Below are positions 30,471 through 38,270 of a DNA stretch of 64,000 nucleotides, piece after piece. This stretch comes from Sphingobacterium hungaricum (GTDB lineage: Bacteria > Bacteroidota > Bacteroidia > Sphingobacteriales > Sphingobacteriaceae): positions 1-64,000 of the forward strand of contig NZ_MU158698.1 of assembly GCF_015210005.1 (NCBI RefSeq), read 5' to 3'. The notes beneath the pieces are model-generated. The model was not told the DNA's origin and did no database searches. It saw only the letters and a list, made by a program, of their open reading frames with translations. Made by a program: the position numbers and the translations under genes. The number at the start of each line of letters is the position of its first letter. Position 1 is the first letter of the stretch.

Positions 30471-30803
30471 TTATTTTTTAATTTTTAGATTTAGCTTCAG
30501 ATTGTTGACGGAATTCAGCACATCATCAATCGTAATTGGGGGTCTTGGTTTTGGTTTAATGATCACGGTCTGCTTCCCAACCTCTTGGCCTTTGTCATAG
30601 AAGCTTGCGACCATTTCTTCTCCCTTAAATTTAATGCGGATCTCGATGTCTTCAGGCTTTACCGTCTTTGAGATTTCAAATTTGGCCGCTAGCGCTGGTG
30701 TTGCTTTCTCCGTTACCGAAACCTTTGGTTTGACGGCAACTTTTTTCGCTTCTACGGGAGCTTTTGCTTTACTTACTTCGGTTACTTTTTTTTGTGTTTT
30801 CAT
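30471..30803 (-). CDS. Small lysine-rich protein upstream of a histidine kinase
   Basis: From ATG 30803 (a TTG lies 12 bases upstream) this is a 110-aa protein. Residues 1-45 are a Lys/Ala/Val/Pro-rich, likely disordered tract; the rest has strands (DIEIRIKFKGEEMVASFYDKGQEVGKQTVIIKP) and a Lys-rich end. No signal peptide or domain is recognised. Its stop is one base before the histidine kinase start, suggesting translational coupling and a part in the same system, perhaps a partner or a leader that tunes expression. Function unknown. Confidence 0.65.
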   Translation of the reverse strand: MKTQKKVTEVSKAKAPVEAKKVAVKPKVSVTEKATPALAAKFEISKTVKPEDIEIRIKFKGEEMVASFYDKGQEVGKQTVIIKPKPRPPITIDDVLNSVNNLKLNLKIKK

Positions 30804-30905
30804 TTTGTTATACAATTAGTTTATAAAATAGCATTCTTTCGCTGAACACTTAGAATGAAACAATTAACAATCGAATATACAGAATAATGCATGTACTCTT
30901 TTAGG

Positions 30906-30937
30906 CTTCGCTCATTAAAACAGTACCTTCGCTCATT
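30906..30937. promoter_or_regulatory. Candidate LytTR-type direct repeats
   Basis: CTTCGCTCATT occurs at 30906-30916 and again at 30927-30937, a start-to-start distance of 21 bp, which is the spacing LytTR-domain regulators (such as AgrA and AlgR) use on DNA. It lies between the divergent kinase operon and the response regulator. A third, weaker similar stretch is at about 30836-30846. Tentative. Confidence 0.5.
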
Positions 30938-31009
30938 CAAATCCCCCCTTCACGCCGACTTTGGCTAAAAAGAAATAAAAGCACTAAATTTAATAAAAAA
31001 TAGAACAAC

Positions 31010-31732
31010 ATGTTAAAGGCCGTACTCTTAGACGATGAGCTTAAAGGTAGCAAATTACTGAACCAAAAATTAGCATTTTTTGAAGATGAGCTGCAAGTCA
31101 TTGCAATCTTCAATCAACCCGCAAAGGCTTTGGAAGAAATCGCCCAGCTGAAGCCTGATGTGCTGTTTTTGGATGTAGAAATGCCTGAAATCAATGGTTT
31201 TCAGTTTCTAGAACGCTTAGGAACATTTGATTTTGAAGTTATTTTCACGACAGCCTATGACAGCTATACCTTGGATGCGCTGCGCATAAGTGCGGTGGAT
31301 TATCTATTGAAGCCTATCGACGAAGAAGAGCTGGAAACGGCCATTCAGCGACTTAAAAAAAGAGTGAAAGAGAAAACGCAGGTCAAATCGCTGGGCAAAG
31401 AAAAGCCAACGAACAATCGTTTGGCGCTGCCAACGGTGGAAGGAATTTATTTGGTCGATAAATCGAATATTATCCGTGTGGAAGCGATGAGCAATTACAG
31501 TGTGTTTATCGTGTCCGAAAGAAAAAAAATCGTGGTGTCCAAGACGCTTAAAGAATATGAGGCTATTTTGGAAGATGCGAACTTTATCCGCATCAATCGT
31601 TCGGTCATCGTCAACTTATCCTATGTTGTCAAATACCGAAAAGGCGATGGTGGCACGCTGGAGCTTTCGGATGGTTCGGAAGTGGAGGTATCGAGCCTGC
31701 GCAAAGAAGAGGTTTTGCAGAAATTGTTCTAA
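31010..31732 (+). CDS. LytTR-family response regulator
   Basis: The 240-aa protein has a receiver domain (phospho-acceptor D55 in LFLDVEMPE, T near 81 in FTTAYDSY, K102 in LKPIDEEE) and a LytTR DNA-binding domain in about 137-240 (IYLVDKSNIIRVEAMSNYSVF, VSKTLKEYEAIL, FIRINRSVIVNLSYV). It is divergent from the kinase operon and should be the cognate output of that LytS-type kinase. Target genes unknown, but the direct repeats upstream suggest autoregulation. Confidence 0.93.
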   Translation: MLKAVLLDDELKGSKLLNQKLAFFEDELQVIAIFNQPAKALEEIAQLKPDVLFLDVEMPEINGFQFLERLGTFDFEVIFTTAYDSYTLDALRISAVDYLLKPIDEEELETAIQRLKKRVKEKTQVKSLGKEKPTNNRLALPTVEGIYLVDKSNIIRVEAMSNYSVFIVSERKKIVVSKTLKEYEAILEDANFIRINRSVIVNLSYVVKYRKGDGGTLELSDGSEVEVSSLRKEEVLQKLF

Positions 31733-31760
31733 AAAAAAGAGGCATCCGAATGGATGCCTC
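31731..31760 (-). terminator. Terminator for the alcohol dehydrogenase gene
   Basis: Stem GAGGCATCC (31739-31747) with GGATGCCTC (31752-31760), loop GAAT. On the minus strand it is followed by a run of T, so it ends the gene that stops at 31771. It also lies at the end of the response-regulator gene. Confidence 0.8.
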
Positions 31761-31770
31761 TGCTCGTTGA

Positions 31771-32841
31771 TTAATTCTTCAGCGAAGCCATGTCAATCAC
31801 AAATCGGTATTTCACATCGCTCTTGAGCATGCGCTCATACGAACCGTTAATGTCCTGCATGTTGATCAGTTCGATCTCCGAAACAATATTGTGTTCCCCA
31901 CAAAAATCAAGCATTTCCTGTGTTTCAGCAATCCCTCCAATCACCGAGCCAGCGACCGAACGCCTGCCCATGATCATAGGAACTGTATGGAGCATTGGAT
32001 CCAATGGGCCTAAATAACCAACCAAGACCAATGTGCCGTTGATGGTCAATGTAGCGATGTAAGGGTTTACATCATGCGCGTAAGGAACCGTATCAATAAT
32101 CAGATCAAATTTTCCGGCAGCACCTTTCATTTCTTCCGCATTAGTAGAAATAATGACTTCATCCGCACCTAAGTCTTTGGCATCTTGGATTTTATTCTCA
32201 CTGCGTGAGAATAAGGTAACCGAAGCGCCCAGACCTTTTGCCAATTTAATAGCCATATGTCCCAAACCTCCCAATCCGATGACCGCGACTTTGCTTCCTT
32301 CTTTTACATTCCAATGCCTCAATGGCGACCAAGTGGTAATTCCAGCGCAAAGCAATGGAGAAACCGCCGCTAAGTCCAAATGTTTTGGAACGCGGAGCAC
32401 ATAGGATTCGTCAACGACTACTGTTTCGGCATAGCCGCCGTAGGTTTGTCCGCCAAGGTGGGCATCTTTTCCATTATAGGTTCCTACGAAGCCATTCAAG
32501 CAGTATTGTTCCAAATCTTGCTGGCAACTTGCGCAGGTATGGCATGAATCGACGATGCAGCCCACTCCTACTAAATCGCCAACCTGGTGTTTGCTGACTG
32601 CAGAACCTACAGATTTCACGCGCCCAACGATTTCATGTCCCGGTACAGCAGGATATTTTGTGCCGCCCCAATCATTGCGGGCAGTGTGCAAGTCTGAATG
32701 GCAAACGCCACAGAATAGGATTTCGATTTCTACGTCTTTTGGCGTAGGGTTGCGCCGCTGGATCGTGAGTTGCTCAAGATCTGCATCGGAAGCTTTTGTT
32801 CCGAATGCTTTTACAGCATATGATGTTATGGTCGTGCTCAT
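31771..32841 (-). CDS. Zinc-dependent NAD(P) alcohol dehydrogenase (CAD/YahK-like)
   Basis: A 356-aa medium-chain alcohol dehydrogenase of the cinnamyl-alcohol/YahK group. It has catalytic zinc ligands C44 in FCGVCHSD and the GHE at 68-70, and the structural-zinc cysteines C100, C103, C106 and C114. The nucleotide-binding motif VIGLGGLGHMA sits near 188-198. It should reduce aldehydes with NADPH. The DNA downstream of the gene carries a strong terminator, and no partner gene is next to it. Confidence 0.92.
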   Translation of the reverse strand: MSTTITSYAVKAFGTKASDADLEQLTIQRRNPTPKDVEIEILFCGVCHSDLHTARNDWGGTKYPAVPGHEIVGRVKSVGSAVSKHQVGDLVGVGCIVDSCHTCASCQQDLEQYCLNGFVGTYNGKDAHLGGQTYGGYAETVVVDESYVLRVPKHLDLAAVSPLLCAGITTWSPLRHWNVKEGSKVAVIGLGGLGHMAIKLAKGLGASVTLFSRSENKIQDAKDLGADEVIISTNAEEMKGAAGKFDLIIDTVPYAHDVNPYIATLTINGTLVLVGYLGPLDPMLHTVPMIMGRRSVAGSVIGGIAETQEMLDFCGEHNIVSEIELINMQDINGSYERMLKSDVKYRFVIDMASLKN

Positions 32842-32884
32842 TGTTGTGTTCTATGTAATTACTATTTTGTTGCCACAAATCTAC

Positions 32885-33028
32885 TTAATTCCTTGCGCCT
32901 GCAATTGTAATTTTTTCAAGGTCTGTATTAAATTTTGTTAATTCTTCTGCCGAAAACTCATAATTCGCGGCGCCTAAGTTCTCTTGGATATGCGCTAACT
33001 TGGTCGATCCCGGAATGGGAACGATATA
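32885..33028 (-). pseudogene. C-terminal remnant of an aldo/keto reductase
   Basis: On the minus strand a 47-codon reading frame ends in TAA at 32885-32887 and reads YIVPIPGSTKLAHIQENL then GAANYEFSAEELTKFNTDL. This is the typical aldo/keto reductase C-terminus (IVPIPGTTK...ENIGA) and is like residues 275-320 of the intact aldo/keto reductase 1.2 kb away. Nothing of the rest of the gene is present; upstream DNA is the tandem-repeat array. It is a remnant of a lost gene. Confidence 0.75.
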
Positions 33029-33095
33029 TACCAATTTTACTGATAGCATTTTTGTGGGCATAAATTCTCAAAAAGAACCTGCGGTTGGAAAAAAA

Positions 33096-33460
33096 AATTG
33101 GGTACTTTTTTCTGTTGTTACCTATTTTCAAAAAAATGTTAGGTGTTTTTATGCTGGCGTTCCCTACTTTAAAAATTTTGTTCCCTACTTTTTCCGCCGG
33201 ATTACCTAAAAACTTTTTCAAGTTCCCTAATCCAAAAATTTTGTTCCCTACTTTTGTCGCCGGATTACCCAAAAACTTTTTCAAGTTCCCTAATCCAAAA
33301 ATTTTGTTGGGTACTTTTTCTCTAGCGCTACCTACTTTCAAAAAAATGTTGGGTACTTTTTTCCTATCGTTACCTACTTTCAAAAAATTGTTGGATACTT
33401 TTTCTCTAGCGTTACCTACTTTCAAAAAATTGTTCGGTACTTTTTTTCTGGAATTAACCA
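33096..33460. repeat. 63-bp and 42-bp tandem repeats
   Basis: Two near-identical 63-bp units lie at 33181-33243 and 33244-33306. They are followed by three 42-bp units at 33307-33348, 33349-33390 and 33391-33432 and a partial fourth to 33460. Degenerate copies occupy 33096-33180. Both unit lengths are multiples of three, and both strands stay open: minus encodes repeats like KVGNAREKVPNNFL, plus encodes LPTFKKMLGTFFLS. A minus-strand frame at 32958-33461 runs through the array into the aldo/keto remnant, but it is compositionally odd, has no signal and is probably not a gene. Confidence 0.8.
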
Positions 33461-33652
33461 ATAAACAAAATAGTGTGTGTTACTAAAAACCGCGTTTAAA
33501 GCCTTTTTAATCGGATTTATAAGAATAATTTCGGAAACTAGTTGATTTTTGTTCCGCATATTCTTTTGAATTTGCTTGTTCGACGCAAAACCCTGCGCTT
33601 CCTTTTTTTATTTTGGCTGCCAGGGCTATCAGTTAGAAACCGAGTTTCTTTC

Positions 33653-34257
33653 TTAAAAACCAAGCCTTTCTAACCAATTAAGCACATCAGCTTCAACTTG
33701 CTTGGCCTTTTCGCCTTCCATAACGTTTAAAATAGTATCGCGTTCGACCCCTCCTTTTGTGGAGTATCCATCTAGGACAGAACTATTCGGCACTAAAGCT
33801 TTCAGTTGATCGAAACTGCTTCCGATTCCATAGCCTGCGTTGCTGTTTAAGGGGATAATCGTCTTCCCTCGAAAGCCATCCGCATGGAGAAAGCTCTTTA
33901 TCGGAGGAGGCAAGCGCATTCCCCAAGTAGGGAAACCAACAAAAATCACATCGTAATCCGCTAGGTTTATCTTCGTCTTTAATTCAGGCAAAAAACCCGA
34001 CTCATTTTCTTGGGTAACCTGATCCACGATCGCTTTGTAGTCTTCTGGATAAGGTGTTTTTAATTCCAGTGGCAAAATAGTTCCTCCCACTCGCTTATGG
34101 ATGCTTTCCGCAATAAATTTGGTATTGTTTGTTCTGGATAAATAAACAATCAGCACATTCTTATCCTTTTCTTTATCTTGCGCATCTGCGCATCCGAATA
34201 ATGAGCAGATGACCGCAAAAATCAACAGGTATTTTTTATCGATTAGCTTCTTTTTCA

Positions 34258-34258
<1 letters not shown>
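33653..34258 (-). CDS. Flavodoxin-like lipoprotein
   Basis: The 201-aa protein has a lipoprotein leader (LLIFAVICSLFGC near 11-23, then ADAQ) and a flavodoxin fold: strand VLIVYLSRTNNTKFIAE (FMN phosphate loop SRTNNT), FVGFPTWGMRLPPPIKSFL for the second flavin loop, and NSNAGYGIGSS. It probably carries FMN in the periplasm, an uncommon location, although similar lipoprotein flavodoxins are common in Bacteroidota. Its ATG overlaps the stop of the upstream aldo/keto reductase by one base, so the two form a coupled operon, perhaps for reduction of aldehydes or quinones. Confidence 0.88.
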
Positions 34259-35265
<1,007 letters not shown>

Positions 35266-35407
35266 CTAGGTACAAATATCCGGGATGATGTGCTAGCAAT
35301 TGGTATATGGATTACGGATTTTTATACCATAATTGCAGATGGAAAGGATTTGAGGGAGGGATTATGAGAAGTTGGCGTATCTATCCAGCTAAACTTTATG
35401 TCGCATG

Positions 35408-37198
35408 TTATTCCAAATATTTCCCTTGGCGCATAAGCAATGCACGATACTTATTAAATACAGATGATTTGGAAACAAAACCCAAATAATGATTCTCGTC
35501 ATCAACGACTGGCAGAATCCACACGTCATCGCGATTCATTTTGGACATTACGATTTCCATATTCTCTTTGTCCTTAATAATATCGTTCGGTTTTTGCGCG
35601 AGCTGTTCGAAGGTTTTTTCAATCCCTTCTTCCTCCCGAAGCAGGATGCTGAACAATTTTTCGCTGTAAATCAATCCTAGGAATTTGCCTTTTAGGTCGA
35701 CAATAGGAAATATATTCCGTTTGGAATGGATAATTTCAGTTTGACGGTCCAAAGGAGTTTCATTCGGCCGAAGAATAATAAAGTTATTTTCCAGAATATA
35801 CCGAAGCTTCATCATGCTTAAGACCGTTCGGTCTTTATCTTCATAAGAAATCAAATCTCCTGAATCCGCAAGTACTTTCGTATAAATCGAATGTTTCATG
35901 ACCGCTCGATTGATTAGGTAAGAAATCGACGCAACGAGCATTAGCGGGACCATCAAGGTGTATCCTCCCGTAATTTCGGCAATTAGAAACATGCCTGTCA
36001 ATGGCGCATGCATAATACCGCTTAAGGCAGCAGCCATTCCAGCCATCACAAAATTAGGCACATTCAACTGCACCAATCCCGTCAAGTTTAGACCATAAGC
36101 AAAGGCAAATCCAATCAATCCACCGATAACCAAGCTAGGCCCGAAGACTCCCCCATTTCCTCCCCCATTAATCGTAAACAACGCAGCAATGGATTTGGCA
36201 AAAATAACCAGAACCGTATAGCAGAGCACCACCCAGCCCATGTTTCGGTAATCCGAAAACAAAGAGTTCTTCACAATCGAATCAAAGTTTCCATCTAGAA
36301 TTTGCTGTATGGCTAAATAGCCTTCTCCATACAAAGCTGGAAAAATAAAGATGAGGATTCCCAACGAAATGCCGCTAAGCCAGACTTTGTTGTATGGATT
36401 TGAAATTTTTCCAAACCAATTTTTAACTGACGTACTGATCCTGGCGAAATATATCGTAAACAGACCAACGATGGCAGCTAAAAGCAGGTAAAAGAACAAG
36501 GCTTCGACTTCCCAATCGCTGACCGTCGTATGAAATAAGGGTTCGCTATACAATACGCGCGACACAACGGAAGCTAAGGCCGCTGAAATCAGTAAAGGGA
36601 TAAATACCGGAATCGAAAATTCCGACAACAAAATTTCAATGGCAAAAATCATTCCCGCCAAGGGACTATTAAATGCGCCGGATATTCCTGCCGCAGCACC
36701 GCAGGCTAACAATAAGGTGACTTCCTTGTATTGCAAACCAAAGAAACGACCGGTATTCGAACCGATAGCCGAACCGCTATAGGCAATTGGCGCTTCCAAA
36801 CCAGAAGAACCTCCAAATCCAACAGTCAATGCCGCCGTAATGATTTGCGAATACACATTATGCACATCAATGCGGCTGGATTTCCGAGAGATGGCATATA
36901 AAATTGGCGTTATGCCATGGTCCAGAGATTTACTTTTGATGAATTTTCGAACATAAAGTACGGATAGGAAAATGCCGATTAACGGGAAAATCAAATAAAA
37001 CAAATATTTGTATTCCCATTGCACATCGTCCTGCAAAGTCGATGCAATAAAATGGGTTAATCCTTTTAATATGGCCGCTGCCAATCCTCCGATAATCCCC
37101 ACGACAAACGAAAGAAGGATTAGAAAATTCCGATTCGAAATCTTCTGCATTCTCCACTGGTTTAGTCTGTTTAGGTTCTCTTTAAAATTAAACTTCAT
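35408..37198 (-). CDS. ClC-family chloride channel/transporter with CBS domains
   Basis: The 596-aa protein has the ClC membrane core from about 25 to 430 and two CBS domains from about 450 to 590, with LMRQGKYLE at the end. The gating-glutamate motif appears as GLEAP with E135. The intracellular proton-path position after the conserved FAIE (PLAGMIFAIEILL) is Ile where the E. coli exchanger has its second Glu, so it may work as a channel or as an altered exchanger. The selectivity region is divergent. It carries anions across the inner membrane; CBS domains usually sense nucleotides. It is 12 bp from oxyR on the same strand. Confidence 0.9.
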   Translation of the reverse strand: MKFNFKENLNRLNQWRMQKISNRNFLILLSFVVGIIGGLAAAILKGLTHFIASTLQDDVQWEYKYLFYLIFPLIGIFLSVLYVRKFIKSKSLDHGITPILYAISRKSSRIDVHNVYSQIITAALTVGFGGSSGLEAPIAYSGSAIGSNTGRFFGLQYKEVTLLLACGAAAGISGAFNSPLAGMIFAIEILLSEFSIPVFIPLLISAALASVVSRVLYSEPLFHTTVSDWEVEALFFYLLLAAIVGLFTIYFARISTSVKNWFGKISNPYNKVWLSGISLGILIFIFPALYGEGYLAIQQILDGNFDSIVKNSLFSDYRNMGWVVLCYTVLVIFAKSIAALFTINGGGNGGVFGPSLVIGGLIGFAFAYGLNLTGLVQLNVPNFVMAGMAAALSGIMHAPLTGMFLIAEITGGYTLMVPLMLVASISYLINRAVMKHSIYTKVLADSGDLISYEDKDRTVLSMMKLRYILENNFIILRPNETPLDRQTEIIHSKRNIFPIVDLKGKFLGLIYSEKLFSILLREEEGIEKTFEQLAQKPNDIIKDKENMEIVMSKMNRDDVWILPVVDDENHYLGFVSKSSVFNKYRALLMRQGKYLE

Positions 37199-37210
37199 TA
37201 TCTCTTTTTC

Positions 37211-38152
37211 TTACAGGTCAAAACCCATAACTTCTCTTTTCTTTTTATTTACAAATTTCTGAGGGACGGCTTTCAATATCGATTCCCTCAAGGTTAGGAT
37301 TGCTTGCTTCTTCACATAATTTTGCGTGGTCACAATGCTTATCTCTCTGACAGGCTCTGGCGATTTAAAATAGCGTATATATTGCAGTTCGTCTTCATTG
37401 TAATTGTGGATGCATAATTCTGGCAAAATCGTAACCCCTCCGTTGATATCCACCATGCGTTTCAATGTTTCGACGCTTCCCGTATTGTAATCAAATGTTG
37501 CATCCAGACTTTCATTGTGCTTATAATGGCACAGGTTCAGCACTTGTCCGCGCATGCAATGTCCTTCATTTAGTAACCACAGTTTCTCTTCCGAAATATC
37601 GTCGGCATGGATAACCTTCTTGGCAAATGTTTTGGTGTTTTCAGATACATAAGCCACAAAAGGCTCATAATACAAAGGCACTTCGTGAATGGCCGCATCC
37701 TGGAGAGGCGTCGATAGAATACCACAGTCTAAGGTTCCGTTTTTCAGTTCCTGAACAATCCTTTCGGTAGTATATTCCCAAATCTGAAGTTTAAGTTTTG
37801 GAAATTTCTCTAAAATGGACGTAATGACTTCGGGCAACAAATAAGGTGCAACAGTTGGGATAACGCCAATCTTAAGCTCGCCAATCAATTCCCCATTATC
37901 TTCCTGAATAATTTCAGCTATTTTTTTACTTTCATTAAGAATAATGCGCGCTTGCGCAATAAGCTTAACACCAATTTCTGTTGGGACGACGGGTTGTTTG
38001 CTTCGATTGAATACTTTTGCGCCGATAGATTCTTCCAGCTTCTGGATTTGCATACTCAATGTGGGTTGGGTAACAAAGCATTTCTCAGCTGCTGCAACAA
38101 AACTACGATAGGTATCTACAGCAACGATGTATTCCAGTTGAACAAGCGTCAT
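37211..38152 (-). CDS. oxyR: OxyR-type LysR regulator of peroxide response
   Basis: The 313-aa LysR protein starts with the winged HTH (MTLVQLEYIVAVDTYRSF, then QPTLSMQIQKLEESIG). The peroxide-sensing cysteines of OxyR are present at C199 and C208 in EGHCMRGQVLNLC, exactly the numbering and spacing of the E. coli protein. So it should sense hydrogen peroxide by disulfide formation. It is 12 bp upstream of the ClC gene on the same strand, a possible co-transcript, and divergent from the S46 peptidase gene. Confidence 0.93.
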   Translation of the reverse strand: MTLVQLEYIVAVDTYRSFVAAAEKCFVTQPTLSMQIQKLEESIGAKVFNRSKQPVVPTEIGVKLIAQARIILNESKKIAEIIQEDNGELIGELKIGVIPTVAPYLLPEVITSILEKFPKLKLQIWEYTTERIVQELKNGTLDCGILSTPLQDAAIHEVPLYYEPFVAYVSENTKTFAKKVIHADDISEEKLWLLNEGHCMRGQVLNLCHYKHNESLDATFDYNTGSVETLKRMVDINGGVTILPELCIHNYNEDELQYIRYFKSPEPVREISIVTTQNYVKKQAILTLRESILKAVPQKFVNKKKREVMGFDL

Positions 38153-38224
38153 GGTTGTAAAAATTTGATTTTACAAAGGTAGTCAAAGTAAATCCTTTTC
38201 GCCTTACTTTAATTGGTTAATCCA

Positions 38225-38253
38225 TTTGATATTCGAAAGAATTAGTATTTTTG
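38225..38253 (+). promoter_or_regulatory. Promoter of the S46 peptidase gene
   Basis: TTTG at 38225-38228 and TATTTTTG at 38246-38253 with 17 bp between them fit the Bacteroidota consensus. It is 18 bp before ATG 38271. Confidence 0.6.
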
Positions 38254-38270
38254 CTAAAAACTAAAAGACT

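Noticed and set aside
32958..33461. A 167-aa repetitive minus-strand reading frame over the tandem repeats
   Set aside because: It overlaps the aldo/keto reductase remnant in another frame, has low complexity, and the plus strand is equally open. I list the DNA as a repeat and not as a gene.
35307..35489. A 60-aa plus-strand frame beside the ClC gene
   Set aside because: Most of it overlaps the ClC C-terminus on the other strand, and it has no family match that I recognise.
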